From Antennarius striatus (taxonomy: Eukaryota > Chordata > Actinopteri > Lophiiformes > Antennariidae), in the NCBI RefSeq assembly GCF_040054535.1, contig NC_090792.1, forward strand, positions 3,306,001-3,370,000: a DNA stretch of 64,000 bases. The letters are read 5' to 3'. Position 1 is the stretch's first letter. Each line of letters begins with the position of its first letter. Positions 53,080 to 64,000 of this stretch are shown here, piece after piece. The translations under genes were made by a program, and so were the position numbers. The notes below the pieces were generated by a model. That model was not told the origin of the DNA and did no database searches. It was given only the letters and a program-made list of their open reading frames with translations.

Positions 53080-53967
53080 TAATGCTGTCAGGCGATTAAA
53101 AAAATTAATATAATTAATTACAGGATTTGTGATTAATTGATCTAATTAATCACATTTTAATTTCAAATCTGCTAAAGGCCCCCAAATAAAGAATTTGAAT
53201 TCTAGGACACTACAAAATTGTAGTGCATGACTAATCAATAGAACACACCATAAGAGAAGATTTGAAATCCACATTTTTATTGGTTAAGTGTGCTTTATAA
53301 ATGAAATTCAAAAGAAAAAAGGCCAAGCACATCAGCAAACCAATGAGGCCAGGTGCATTTCTCAAAAATGCAATACAAATACAGTTAAATAAAATATAAA
53401 ATTCAGAAATAAAATAAGGCTGAGTCTCAAATAGGCACATAAGCAGACAATCAAAATGAATACTAAAGCTGACTCAATACAGCAATTCAAAATGAATAGT
53501 AGAACATGCCTCTAAATAAGGCAGCAGGCATTTCCTTTAAAAGGGTAAGCTAACTACAAGAACTGACAACAGACAACACTGTCCTTGACATGTTTCGCAT
53601 TTAAATGATACGTTAGGCTGGAGCTGCTTCGGTGATATGAAAATTTTCTTTTACAAAAGGTGCAGATCACTGCGTTTTTGATGATAGTCCCGTCTTTGTT
53701 CTTTTTATAAATAAACTTTCCGCCCAAAGGTCCGATTGGCCTTGCCTCGCTCTCCTGTGTCGCGTCCATCTCTGTTGTCAGTCACCCTGCTTTTGACTAG
53801 TAGGTAGGAAGTGACGTCACACTGCAGCTTATGGGTCACTCAATGGGTCAAATTTAAAATGCTTGCTCGTTGACTTGCCACTCATGATTAATTGTGTTAA
53901 TTTTTATAGTGCGTTAATTTGCAGCATAATTAATTAATCTAATTAACACGTTAAACTGACAGCCCTA
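53080..53967 (-). mobile_element. Nested hAT element with BED finger remnant
   Basis: The ends taatgctgtcaggcgatta and gttaaactgacagcccta are inverted; taattaat-rich subterminal sequence sits at both. About 890 bp, inside the larger hAT. It keeps only the first exon-like part of a transposase. Confidence 0.8.
53554..53769 (-). pseudogene. BED zinc-finger fragment of a hAT transposase
   Basis: 71 codons starting MDATQESEARPIGPLGGKF. The finger reads CTFCKRKFSYH, then LTYHLNAKH, that is C-x2-C with H-x4-H, as in ZBED-type proteins and hAT transposases. The catalytic part is absent, so this is a deletion derivative. A host-domesticated role is not indicated. Confidence 0.8.
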
Positions 53968-54354
53968 CTAAATATATAAATATACATTTGGATATAACAT
54001 GACATAGGCCAATACTGGGCCAGTGTTCTATTTTTAGGTTAGAGGGGTTTTATCCAATCAGAATTCAGCTAGCTTGTGTTGCCAGGTTGAATGAAATCTG
54101 CCCAGGACCTTCAGAATCTAGAATGCAGGTCTCCCTGCACTGTGAGTGAACAGAAATATACTGTATTGTTAATAGACAGATGCGATAGCCAATCAGATCA
54201 CGAGTTGGCGACACTAAGACCTTCTAGCTGGCAACACGTTCACCTGACATGTACGTGTCCTGTGATTGGATACTCACTCTGAGAAGGCGGAGCCATGCAG
54301 ACGCACATTTGAAGAGAAACTCTAGTGAGACAGGGTCTGATCCCTGAATGAGCT

Positions 54355-54525
54355 AACCTGTTCTTGCTAACCTGTTCAAGCTAACCTGAACTAACTAACC
54401 TATTCTAGCAAACCTGTTCTAGCTCACCTGAACTAGCTAACCTATTCTAGCTAACCTGAACAAGCTAACCTGAACTAGCCAATTTGTTCTAGCTAACCTG
54501 AGCTAGCTAACCTGTTCTAGCTAAT
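54355..54525. repeat. Minisatellite of gctaacctgttcta-type units
   Basis: About ten units of 14-17 bp (ctagctaacctgaa / ctagctaacctgtt) inside the outer hAT element. Confidence 0.9.
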
Positions 54526-55169
54526 GGAGAATGAAAGGAGAATGGATTTTGTCTTTAAATAAGCCAGTTGAACAGCTATTTCGGTGAGTACAAGCCTTTC
54601 ATTTATCTAAGTTTTCATAGTTAATGTTCTTGTAATTTAATTTCATTTATATCAAATAAATTATAATGAAATAAAATGACAAATATACTAAAAATGAAAA
54701 AAAAAAAGCTTGCTCTTCTGCAATATGTGTAAATGATGTGCACTTGCGCAGCTGTGTGATTGTAGTGGAAATACACAAAGAGACTTGTGTCCCTGCTAGA
54801 AAATAGCCTGTTTTATACAGGTGATGCAACATCTAGTATTATGTTAGTGTATGTCTGTATTTCGTTTCTCTAGCTGTGGCGTCATAAATGATGGTCATTT
54901 CAGTAGGTTTTGTTCTGTGACGTAGGTTTTTTGATGTCTATAAAAGGTGTGGCCGCTGGTTCTTCTGTGTGAGTGACAATTAAAGGAAGAGCTGACACCG
55001 GTTTTTGTCCCATTTGAGAGAAGTTATAAATGTCCTGAACACTACATTGTTGGCAGCGGTGGGAGCCATTCACAGTATTATGAGATGTATTTATGCATGG
55101 TTGACTATGGAGAACATCACTGAAGGCCTAGGTGTGAAATGCATGGCCCGCCACTGCGCATGACGGACA

Positions 55170-56090
55170 TGTACATACATTTTTCTTAAAAGAAAGCTTT
55201 GGTGATCATTTTGACTGTGAACTGTTGACTGTTTGTGTCTAGTGACAATTTTTAAATCCAGTTTCTTTTATTCTTACATGCCATTTATACATTTATGCAT
55301 TTTACACCTCTGGACACCTTTGTGGTAGAAATGTACCCATGCAAACAACAAAAAAAGCTATTAAATCATTATGCTTCAATATCTTGTCTAGATTTTTCCC
55401 AAAATCACCTAAACAACTTTAAACATGCCCAAAACAACCAAACATTACGGTTTGGGTTTTTAACCCTTTAGATGCCAGTTTAAATGTTTGAGCGATTATC
55501 TATCACAAAAAAAGGCACAAAAAAGTGCTTTCTATGTAATATATGTTAGGGAAATGGTGCTTTTGTGGTGATAGAGTCTTGAATCTGTTAAAGATTAGCA
55601 GTGAAGTTGATTTGATCATGTTATTATTTTTTGTTTTTGTGGTACTCTCTCTGGACACCTTTGTGGCAAAAAAATGTCTCATTAACTTCTATTAAAGTAA
55701 CATTTTTTAATCCCATTACCATTGGAGTTTTTTTGCTGCATTCCACCAGATTCAATTATTATGTATGTATATTATTATGGAGTAATTTGACTACTGGGGG
55801 GCCAAGGATGAGTAAATTTAAGGAGAGCACACAGGTCAAATATGGCTGTTTTGATTCGTGTTGAATACTAAATAGATACTGGACTACAGATTTTTGTGTA
55901 ATGGTATCATCTTTCTACATATCTGTGTCATGAACCTTAGCTATATTTTTCCAAAGCATTTTTGTTCAGCTATGAGGTTTGAACTTGAACCAATGCATTC
56001 AGAGCAAAGTGGATTAGCAGTCCACCAAAATATGAATATGAAACTGAAATTTGAAACATGATATTTCATTATGTATAGGTAGTATTTTTA
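55170..56090. other. AT-rich stretch with internal repeats
   Basis: ggacacctttgtgg occurs near 55312 and again near 55652 (direct copies). 55960-56015 resembles 48265-48320. No ORF that I believe in. Confidence 0.5.
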
Positions 56091-56096
56091 TGCATG

Positions 56097-56099
<3 letters not shown>

Positions 56100-56184
<85 letters not shown>
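56100..56184. repeat. (GT)n microsatellite
   Basis: Pure TG run of about 85 bp. Confidence 0.98.
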
Positions 56185-56186
<2 letters not shown>

Positions 56187-56722
56187 AGATGCATGATGTA
56201 AACTTGATTTTTACTTATCCGAATGTTTTTTTTAAACCTGGCATATAATCGAGAACGACTTAAATTGAAACATACTCTACCTGTATTTTACTTATTTGGG
56301 TTTTTTTTGTCCTGTAATCATTTCTGGAGCAGCTTAGTGAATACTAGTTTTATAGTGTAGTAATGGCATTTAAATGACCTCAAATGGCAATTAAAGATTG
56401 AAATTTAATAAATACAACTTACGAACCATTCTCAGAACTCTTTTAGTGCATAGGTTGAGGACTACCTTACTTCTACAGCTTATAAATAAAATCAGTAGGT
56501 AAATGTATTTGTTAAAAATTGGCAGATATAGCCTCCTTAATTAAACAGAAAATTGGAGCTGACTTGAGGTGGTTTGAATAAAATGTACCCCTTAATTTTT
56601 TTTTTTAGTTGCAGTATCTATGCTTCATGTGTCTGAGCCAATCAATGGACCCAACTTGCCAACTGCTGCTGAGAGTTGGTTCTAGTAAATCAAAGGCAAC
56701 ACACTGACGGAGGGGTCGAACA

Positions 56723-56728
56723 TTTATT
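56723..56728 (-). terminator. marcksl1: marcksl1 polyadenylation signal
   Basis: AATAAA on the minus strand about 845 bp after the stop. The 3' UTR (about 56705-57570) is AT-rich with poly-pyrimidine tracts, in keeping with the long 3' UTRs of MARCKS-family messages. Confidence 0.6.
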
Positions 56729-57570
56729 TACTCTTATTAAAAGTTACAATAAAACCATCAACATCTTCAAACGATAGCAAAATAAAGAGAACCAAGAATA
56801 TTGGCCAAAACATATTTACAGAGACAGATTGCAGATAAAAAGCTCACATTTTGTACACAATCCCAACCCCTGCATCATAAACTCTGAAATGTGAACACTG
56901 CAGTACTCAAGAAGCTCAAATGTGGTTTTAGCCAGAAAAAGAATCAAAATGCACAAACAAAGACGTTGTTCCATTTCTTCTTCCCCTCCTCAGTTTTCAC
57001 TCGTCTATACTGTACATGACAAAATACTTGAAATTTGGGGGTAAAACATAGGAATGTAGAATACTAAAAATTAATAAGATCATTTGAAAGGTTTATGTGT
57101 CCATATAACAGTCATTTCGAGTGAAGGGGATGGTCTGCCCGCTCCAGAATGGTAACAATTTTTAAAATCCCCCCCCAAAAAAAAGACGAGAGAAAGAAAA
57201 ATAAAATGTTATAGGGCTGCCACGCTGTTAAAAAAGGATGCTTCTCCATGAACTGGGGAAAATAAGTCAGTATTCCTGATTCGCTCCACATCCAATCCTG
57301 TTACCTTCGCCACGCGCCGATCTGTGTGTACCAAGAGGGGGCGACACAAGCCTACACTTTCATCACGAGAGGGCCCGGTAAGATGCCGTCTGTCGAAGAA
57401 CTAATAAAAAGGCAGTGAATTGGTGGTGGAATCAGCAAACGTGATATATCCTTTGTCTTCTATTGTAGTTTTGTTTAGAACTTTTAAGAACGTGGCACGA
57501 GTCTCTCATATATATTTATATACTTTAATCTTGGAAAATCAGTCCGGTGCCTTGGCGGGGGGGGGGCCAG

Positions 57571-58101
57571 TCACTCTGCTTTGGCCTCGCCCTCAGAGGC
57601 TGCGGGTGTCGTGTCCTCGGCGGGGGCGGCGGCGGCCTCCTCGGCAGGAGCAGCCTCTGTGGGTGGGGCCTCCGCCTCCGCCTTGGTCTCTCCTGCAGGT
57701 GCGGCGGCTTCGGCAGCCTCGCCCTCTTTGGCCTCAGCGGCCGGCGTCTCCTCTTTGGTCTCCTTGGCTGCGTGGCCGTTCTCCTCCGGCTTGTCCTCGG
57801 CCGTCGGGGAGGTGGCCTCCTCTTTGGCCTCCTCGCTGCCCTTCTTGCTTTTTTTCAGGGAGATGCCCTTGAACTTGAAGGAGTTCTTCAGGGAGAACTT
57901 CTTCTTCTTTTTGCCATCCTTGGCGGCCTCGCCCTCTGCCTTGACGGCCTCGCCCTCGGCCGCTGGAGCCGGCTCGATGGCGTCCCCAACGCTGGCCTCG
58001 CCTTCCTTGGCCGGCTCAGCGGTTCCGTTCCCATCTGCCGCGGCCACCTCCCCTTCGGGTTTGGCCGACACGTCTCCGTTGGTTTTGACGTGGCCGTTCT
58101 C
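57571..58101 (-). CDS. marcksl1: marcksl1 exon 2 (coding part)
   Basis: Acceptor CTGCAG at 58102-58107, begins [10 protein letters not shown] in phase 0, contains the effector domain and ends with TGA at 57571-57573. 176 codons plus stop. The long ORFs on the opposite strand here are shadows of its high GC content. Confidence 0.96.
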   Translation of the reverse strand, partial: ENGHVKTNGDVSAKPEGEVAAADGNGTAEPAKEGEASVGDAIEPAPAAEGEAVKAEGEAAKDGKKKKKFSLKNSFKFKGISLKKSKKGSEEAKEEATSPTAEDKPEENGHAAKETKEETPAAEAKEGEAAEAAAPAGETKAEAEAPPTEAAPAEEAAAAPAEDTTPAASEGEAKAE

Positions 58102-59214
58102 CTGCAGAGAGGACGACTCATTAGTCAGGGATCAAAATAATCAAACTGGGTCAGAAAAAACACATCGCCTCTGGAAATGGAACAAAAAAACATAAATGAA
58201 ATGTGTCCTAATATTCCAAATATATCTAAAGAGATCACAGCATGACAGATTAGCATTAATTTATTTACTCCAAACAGTTAATCCATGGTAGACTTGAGGA
58301 AAGCTGTGGTTGGGAGGGGTTGAACAGCTGTTTGCGTGACCTCGAGTGGCCGCTAGGGGGCAGTAGAGCTGCGTCAGAAGGTCAACACAGCCGGCGAGTT
58401 TTGGAACAAAGGAATCCCCATGAAACCTGGTTTCAGCACATCCACCACCGCTCAGCGTGGTTATACCGAGACAAAGACACGATCAGTTAATGATCGATGA
58501 CTCCGGAGATTGAGAAATGAGAATAAAATTGTCTATAAATCGCTGTTAAATCCAACAACTTAAGTTAAACACGCCTAAGCATCCATGCATTGGATTTCAT
58601 TCACCAAATGACACGTTTTGTACCTTTAGAGTGCTCTGGAGTCCCAGTCCATGTGGATGTGGACAAACCCGTGCATGTTGAGCAGCCCTGAGCAGCGGGG
58701 CATCAACCTGTCTGCGTCGCGTCTGCAAACATGCGCCTCCATCCGAGCGCATTCGCATCCTCCAGCCTCACTTTTTTTTTTTGTTCGACCACAAAAAAAC
58801 GGACCGTCTCCATCGAGTGCGACCAACTCATGACAGAAAACACGATCCTAACACATATTTCAGCTAGAATCTGCCATCCTTGCGGCAAAACGCGCGTCAG
58901 CGTTCGCCCCCCCAGTGCGAGCAGCAGACGGGCTTTAACAAAAGGCTGGGGCTGTTGCGCGCTCGGCGGGGTTCTAGACAACCTGTTCGGGCGTCGATCC
59001 AATTGCCTACATGCATGTGATGAACATAAATACCGAAAAGAATGAGAGGGCAACATGCTGGAGTCCCGCCGTGTCACCCGCGGTGCCAGTGGGCGTTGGG
59101 GGGCCCATGTGGCTCCCCGTTTTTACTCACCTGGCCGTTCGCCTTGGCAGCAGCGGGGTCGGCGACGGCTTTCCCCTCAACAGCTACTCCACCCTTGGAA
59201 AACTGGGCTCCCAT
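57571..59214 (-). CDS. marcksl1: MARCKS-related protein (MARCKS-like 1)
   Basis: Two exons, 59131-59214 and 57571-58101, join to 204 residues (human MARCKSL1 has 195). The protein cross-links actin, binds calmodulin and masks PIP2 at the plasma membrane; PKC phosphorylation of the effector domain releases it. MGAQFSK gives the N-myristoylation signal (Gly2). The conserved [13 protein letters not shown] junction is where MARCKS genes are spliced. GDAIEPAP (about 67-74) matches MARCKSL1. The effector domain, residues 92-115, reads [12 protein letters not shown], then [12 protein letters not shown], with three serines. The rest is acidic, Ala/Glu/Pro-rich and disordered. Leu replaces the usual Phe at two places in the effector. 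Assignment to copy a or b is open. Confidence 0.94.
58349..58366 (+). promoter_or_regulatory. CTCF-like motif in marcksl1 intron 1
   Basis: gccgctagggggcagtag fits the CTCF core well, in plus orientation. Motif match only. Confidence 0.55.
59131..59214 (-). CDS. marcksl1: marcksl1 exon 1 (coding part)
   Basis: 28 codons from ATG (59212-59214) to NGQ, donor GTGAGT, phase 0. Gly2 and Ser6 fit N-myristoylation. Confidence 0.95.
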
Positions 59215-59580
59215 TTTTTTTTTCTCCTTTTAAGTTGATTTGAACTAAAAAAAAAAAAAGAAAATTGAAAAACAAAAACCTGGAAGAGTTTTTGAGATTT
59301 TAAAAATCCAGCTCTGGGATGGGTTGAGATTTTTTTTACCCCCAAAAAAGTGGTGAAAAAAAAATCCTTCTCCCTGGTAAGGTTCAGACACGGGCAGCTC
59401 GTCCTTCTACGAACGCGGACCCCTCGGTGGTTGGGCTCAAATTAAAGAATGTCGGCGACAGGACTGTTCACTATTTCAACCGCGCCTCAAAAATCGACCG
59501 GAGTCTCCGCCCATGGGCGTGGCGGCGGTGCTCCGTCCAATCAGCAGGCGGGGTGCGGGCTGCCTTCACCCGCACGGTTC
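59215..59580 (-). promoter_or_regulatory. marcksl1: marcksl1 5' leader and promoter
   Basis: CpG-rich from about 59380. It holds a CCAAT element (tccaatcagc at 59537-59546) and GC-box-like gggcgtggcggcgg and ggcggggtgcggg. A-rich and T-rich tracts lie between it and the ATG. The start of transcription is probably between 59380 and 59500. Confidence 0.55.
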
Positions 59581-60036
59581 ACGCATCAGTCCGCTGTCTA
59601 CTGGAGGATAAGTAAGACAGTCTGGACATCTATGAAAACTTTCTGTATTTAGACACTCAGGACTTGTTGCTCCAAACTGATGAATTATGACACCTTACTT
59701 GAAAAATAATTGTCAGGTTAGAGCGAAATATGTTTTTAAAAAATGCCTTCAGAGAGGATCACAGACACCGTGAATGAGTTAAAATCAACCGATGTGAGCA
59801 ATGAGCCTCATGTTTGACTAAAGTGCTCCCTGATCTTAGAAATATGTTTGACACAGCGATACAATGCTGTAGAAGTAATCATATTTTGACTGCATATACT
59901 GGGGATCCATTCATTGATCGTTCTGACCTTATTATTTATAGATAATTTGTCACTAATTCACCTACACAACCACTTTTTCTCGTTTTGCACAGCATCTTGA
60001 AGGTGGGACGGTTGAGTCTTTAGGTTACAGGGAAGA

Positions 60037-60655
60037 GAGATCAAGAAGGTGGAGGATTTTAAGTACTTAGGGTCAACAGTCCAGAGCAATGGAGAGTGTG
60101 GAAAAGAGTTGAAGAAGCATGTATAGGAAGGATGGAATGGATGGAGTAAAGTGTCAGGTGTGATGTGTGATAGAAGAGTTTCAGCTAAAATGAAAGGAAA
60201 GGTGTACAAAACTGTGGTGAGACCAGCGCTGTTGTTTGGTCTAGAGACAGTGTCACTGAGGAAAAGACAGGAGACAGAGCTGGAGGTAGCAGAGATGAAG
60301 ATGCTGAGGTTCTCTCTGGGAGTGACCAGGAAGGATAGGATCAGGAATGAGTACATCAGAGGGACAGCACATGTTAGAGGTTCTGGAGATAAAGTCAGAG
60401 AGGCCAGACTGAGATGGTTTGGACATGTCCAGAGGAGAGATAGTGAATATATTGGTAGAAGGATGCTGAGTTTTGAACTGCCAGGCAGGAGGCCTAGAGG
60501 AAGACCAAAGAGGAGGTTTATGGATGTAGTGAAAGAGGACATGAAGGTAGTTGGTGTGAGAGAAGAGGATTCAAAGGACAGGGCTAGATGAAGGCAACTG
60601 ATTCACCATGGCGACCCCTGAAGGGAAAAGCCGAAAGGGTTAGAAAATTGTTCGT
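60037..60655 (+). pseudogene. C-terminal part of a non-LTR retrotransposon reverse transcriptase
   Basis: One frame reads KKVEDFKYLGSTVQSNGECG, then (after a TAG at 60124) GKVYKTVVRPALLFGLETVS, MLRFSLGVTRKDRIRNEYI, EARLRWFGHVQRRDSEYIG and PGRRPRGRPKRRFMDVVKED. This is the end of a LINE reverse transcriptase of a kind common in fish. A second stop replaces the Trp in the usual RARWRQ motif near 60590. Truncated at the 5' end and dead. Confidence 0.9.
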
Positions 60656-60850
60656 TATGATTGTTATAAAGGTGTCACTGGGGTCTGTTACTGTCCTGTT
60701 TTTGAGTGGCGACATTGAGATCCTCAGACGAAGGATCGGAGAGTAGAACAGGATGAGGGTGTGACGTATGATGGTGAGTTAGTGTGAAACACATGGATAT
60801 AAGAAGAATCAGCCAGTAGTTAATGAACTTCATTAATTTACAATCCGCGT

Positions 60851-60853
<3 letters not shown>

Positions 60854-60927
<74 letters not shown>

Positions 60928-60948
60928 AAACACACACACACAAACACA
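60854..60948. repeat. (CA)n microsatellite
   Basis: CA run of about 95 bp with AAAC interruptions at the right end. Confidence 0.98.
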
Positions 60949-60989
60949 AGGCTTGTAGATGTGGATGCAGGACACTAGGAGCTGCTTGT

Positions 60990-61062
60990 GGGGTTCGATG
61001 CTCGATGGCTTGCTCAAGAGCAACACGGCAGTGCTCAGGAGGTGAACCAACACCTCTCCAGT
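60990..61062 (-). mobile_element. SINE body fragment, copy F
   Basis: ggcttgctcaagagcaacac and ggcagtgctcaggaggtgaa are reverse-complement forms of the SINE A/B body. Only this scrap remains. Confidence 0.6.
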
Positions 61063-61069
61063 TGACATT

Positions 61070-61850
61070 TTTAGCTCATTTTAACAAAATCAGCTAAAAA
61101 TGTCTTAAAAGTAGCTTCTGGATCAACGTCTGTTGAAATTGTGACCGATCCACAGCCTGAATGACTTCCTGTTGCTCACATCATTTGTCTTCTATTCATC
61201 GTTGCTGTTTGAAAGAGCGATAAGGAATTCATTAATGATCCTCATCGCCTTGTGAGCGACGGGCCCAGCTGTCCAGGACTCAGCTCTTACATACTGTATG
61301 TCCCTCATGGCCAGCGTCCTTTTGGAGATCCTGTTCTGTCGCCATCCCAGAAACAGAGACAACAAATCAAATCCGTCTGTCAGAAAATCTCCTATCCAGA
61401 CAAGCAAATCCCACCATCACAGCAATGACATTGCATTTGTTTCAGACTCCAAGGCTTGATGGTTTCCTCTGGTGATCCAGAGACACCGGGGGTCACATGT
61501 TTCTCTGGTGGGTTGTGGGAGCCAGTGGACTGATTCCAACAGAGGGAGGGGGGTTCAGACGTGCATTCTATCTCTGCCAGCTGCCTCATTTACAAGTTAT
61601 TTGCCTTAAATTTGGCAACCTGACTCAAATCATCCCTTCTTTCCCAACAACAAGGCCCTCATTTATCCCACGGATGAACCCATGTTAACAAAATGCCGCT
61701 GTGTCTGCTTGTCTTTACTGGACTTCATTAAGTGGAATTTATTATTTCCTCTCATTGAAGTCCTGTGTTGTTCGGAGGAATCTCTTTACGGCTCCGTATG
61801 TCTCTCTCTCTTTTCTGTCACTGCTTCCACCAATCAGATGGCACGCAGAA
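61070..61850. other. Unassigned stretch
   Basis: No repeat or coding signal that I can support. Confidence 0.5.
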
Positions 61851-61859
61851 TGACCCCCT

Positions 61860-61957
<98 letters not shown>

Positions 61958-61960
61958 ACA
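61860..61960. repeat. (CA)n microsatellite
   Basis: CA run of about 100 bp with one CTC near the end. Confidence 0.98.
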
Positions 61961-62816
61961 CATGTCACAGCCGTGGAATGCCAGGCATGCATACACCACC
62001 CAAAGAATGATCTCCATCCATTCAGTGGGCTGAGCTTCCCACAGTGGAGTAAACCCTCAGGGGCTCAAAACGCATAACCGCCACCCCCACCCCCCACCCC
62101 AACCCTCCTGACCAACCAGCAGCCCTCCACACATTCCCCCAAACTGAGTCAAGAAGTGAAATGTGTTTGAAAGATGTTTCCAACCCTTCCTGGGCATCCG
62201 GAGCACGTGTCGCTCCGGCGTGTCTCTGGGGTTCCTGTCTGATGTGGGACGCCGGGATGGACTCGTCATTGGGATGAGTCTTATCACCGGGATGAATCCA
62301 CGTAGAGAAGTCTCTGGGTTTGATCAACACACGAAGGAGCTGCCTTCACCTCATGTCTGACGCTCAAATGCAGTGACAGGAATTGGGACAAGTGATGTAA
62401 AAATACGTTTATAATTGCAATTTGAGGCACATATGGTGCTGTTTACATGACAGCTGCTTCACCCAACTGTTTTCACGCTGCTGTTTTACATGGAAATGAT
62501 CTTATAAATAAAAAAATAATAATAATAAAATTAAAATTGAAAAAATTTAAAAATTATAAGGGGAAACAGTTGAAAATGGGCTCTTAAGTGTAGTCTTTAG
62601 AAAATGAAGATGATGAACGCTTTAGCCGTGTCTAGACTTTGTACTTAGTTGTGTGTTAGCTGTGTGCTTAGCTCAGCTACAAAATAATTTAGCTTACAGA
62701 CATGATTTACTTGTTTCATTTTCACACGAGAGAAAAAAATATTTTACAGTATTTACAATATTTTTTAGTCGTCATAACTCCACTCCACATGGCAAAGATG
62801 ATGAAAACCTTACTTT

Positions 62817-62860
62817 TCACACACACACACAGACACACACACACACACACACACACACAT
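62817..62860. repeat. (CA)n microsatellite
   Basis: CA run with one GA interruption. Confidence 0.95.
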
Positions 62861-63467
62861 TTTGCTGATGACAAGCCTGATTTCAATGAAATGAATTTGC
62901 GACAGCAGGACTGCCTCTGGCCCTGGACTTCCTACACATTTCCGTCACGTTTGACACGTTGCTCCTTCTCCTCCTTCACACACTCCTTTCCCTCAATGCC
63001 CCTGTTTGTGTGGTTGCCCATTTTTCATGCCCTGACTCAGGATGAGCTCTCCAATCCATCTAAAAGCCTCCATTGTCTGTCTCTGCGCGAGCTGACTGAT
63101 CATCACGAGAAGAATAAAAGCAGAAAGGGGGGGGGGGGGAGGAGAGAGAGGAGGAAGGGAGTGATGGAGGAGAATTAGAAACATGACTCAAAGGTGGATT
63201 CCGCTTCGAGGAGGAGAAAAGTTATCCGTGTGATATTCACCTTGAGCACATTTGAGGAACACAGCATGATGAATGCCTGATTTCCCAGGGCTCCCCAATT
63301 CCTAAGCAATCCATGTGCACACACACTTACAAAATGTGCAAATTGTGTCCCGTAAGTTATTGATCACAAAAATTTGTTGAAGTTGTATTGCCCAAATATT
63401 TAATATAATCCTGGGCACAAATAGAAGTAAGCTTTATGATAAGAAGCAGGAATAGAGTTGATAAAAG

Positions 63468-63718
63468 TACAGTATTTTCTGCACTATAAGACGCACTTGG
63501 ACTATAAGGCACACCTTCAATGAATGGCCTATTTTAAACTTTCATATATAAGGTGGATTATAAAGTGCATCTGATCATAAGGCACACCTTCAATGAATGG
63601 CCTTTTAAAAATAAAAATTGTTTATATATATGAGGTGCACTGGATTATAAGGCGCAATGTCGGTTTTTGAGAAAATTAAAGGCTTTTAGGTGCGCCTTAT
63701 AGTGCGGAAAATACTGTA
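63468..63718. mobile_element. Palindromic MITE (ataaggcgcac family), copy 2
   Basis: The ends tacagtattttctgcactat and atagtgcggaaaatactgta are near-perfect inverted copies, 251 bp apart. The inside has direct repeats of ggcacaccttcaatgaatgg. Copy 1 is at 2397-2578. Confidence 0.85.
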
Positions 63719-64000
63719 TTTTACAGTTCTGTTTATATGAACAAGACTTCCAGAAAAAGAAGAGCTCTTCCTGCTGACGTATCATAAATGAAGCACTGCT
63801 GAATTCTGCTCAAACCTTTTCCACCAAAGATGCAAGTGTGGTTTTATGAACCTGATTTACTCTGGTGTAAACTGAACATTTGCATTTCCAAGCACCTAAT
63901 TACAAAGAGAATCAGGTGTACAGCCTTCTCTGCTGGGGTGAATAGGGATGCATTGACTTAAAAGAAAGCCTTTTGTAATGCAAAGTAATTCGATCAACTG

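Larger units (their letters stand above)
52939..55156. mobile_element. hAT-type element, 2.2 kb, with inner insertion
   Basis: The left end cagtggtgggcggtcagggc and the right end gcatggcccgccactg are imperfect inverted copies starting CAGTGG, as hAT elements do. The flanks tgcatgat (52931-52938) and cgcatgac (55157-55164) agree in six of eight bases, as an aged 8-bp target duplication would. No long transposase ORF remains. A second hAT element and a minisatellite sit inside. Confidence 0.75.

Noticed and set aside
53554..53769. Domesticated BED zinc-finger host gene
   Set aside because: It sits within clear hAT termini and lacks any continuation; a dead transposon exon is the simpler reading.
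57420..58195. ORFs of 150-204 codons on the plus strand opposite marcksl1
   Set aside because: They are shadows of the GC-rich marcksl1 exon. Splice sites, start, effector domain and poly(A) signal all support the minus strand.

Overview
The window looks like nuclear DNA from a teleost fish. It has small exons in long introns, very long (CA)n/(GT)n arrays every few kilobases, tRNA-headed SINEs, Tc1 and hAT transposon remnants, LINE tails, and protein matches to vertebrate gene families. All exon coordinates come from reading splice signals, reading phase and protein similarity by eye. No alignment or transcript data were used.

Layout. (1) 148-27914, minus strand: the 5' portion of an ASPP-family gene, best matched to ppp1r13b (ASPP1). 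Eleven coding exons are visible: the beta-grasp N-terminus, the coiled coil and the start of the proline-rich part. At least one short exon between 3953 and 16298 was not found, and the ankyrin/SH3 end lies beyond position 1. The introns are full of microsatellites and SINEs. A candidate alternative first exon sits at 20724-20840. (2) 28.1-33.0 kb: intergenic, with a SINE fragment, a MITE and CTCF-like motifs. (3) 33544-35401, minus: a complete five-exon ptp4a2-type (PRL-2) phosphatase with non-coding first exons up to about 37.4 kb. (4) 37.4-44.6 kb: intergenic, containing a full-length but dead Tc1 element that carries a nested hAT-like element and an (AT)n array. (5) 44684-46503, plus: a complete beta-type connexin whose coding sequence is split by two introns. 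(6) 47.5-56.4 kb: an accessory-looking block. It holds an uninterrupted 550-codon ORF that I cannot assign to any family, diverged repeated blocks on both sides (including a duplicated 24-nt exon-like cassette), a tRNA-Pro-like gene, and a 2.2-kb hAT element carrying a second hAT element with a BED zinc finger inside it. (7) 56.7-59.2 kb, minus: a complete two-exon marcksl1 gene with promoter and 3' UTR. (8) 59.6-64 kb: a LINE reverse-transcriptase fragment, microsatellites and a palindromic MITE.

The genes do not form a pathway. PTP4A2, MARCKSL1 and the GJB3/4/5 connexins are also close together in human 1p35, so gene content from 33 to 59 kb agrees with old vertebrate synteny; the ASPP1 gene is not part of that human cluster. 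The most interesting part is the 47.5-56.4 kb block with the unassigned ORF. The possible alternative start of the ASPP gene and the split connexin are next.
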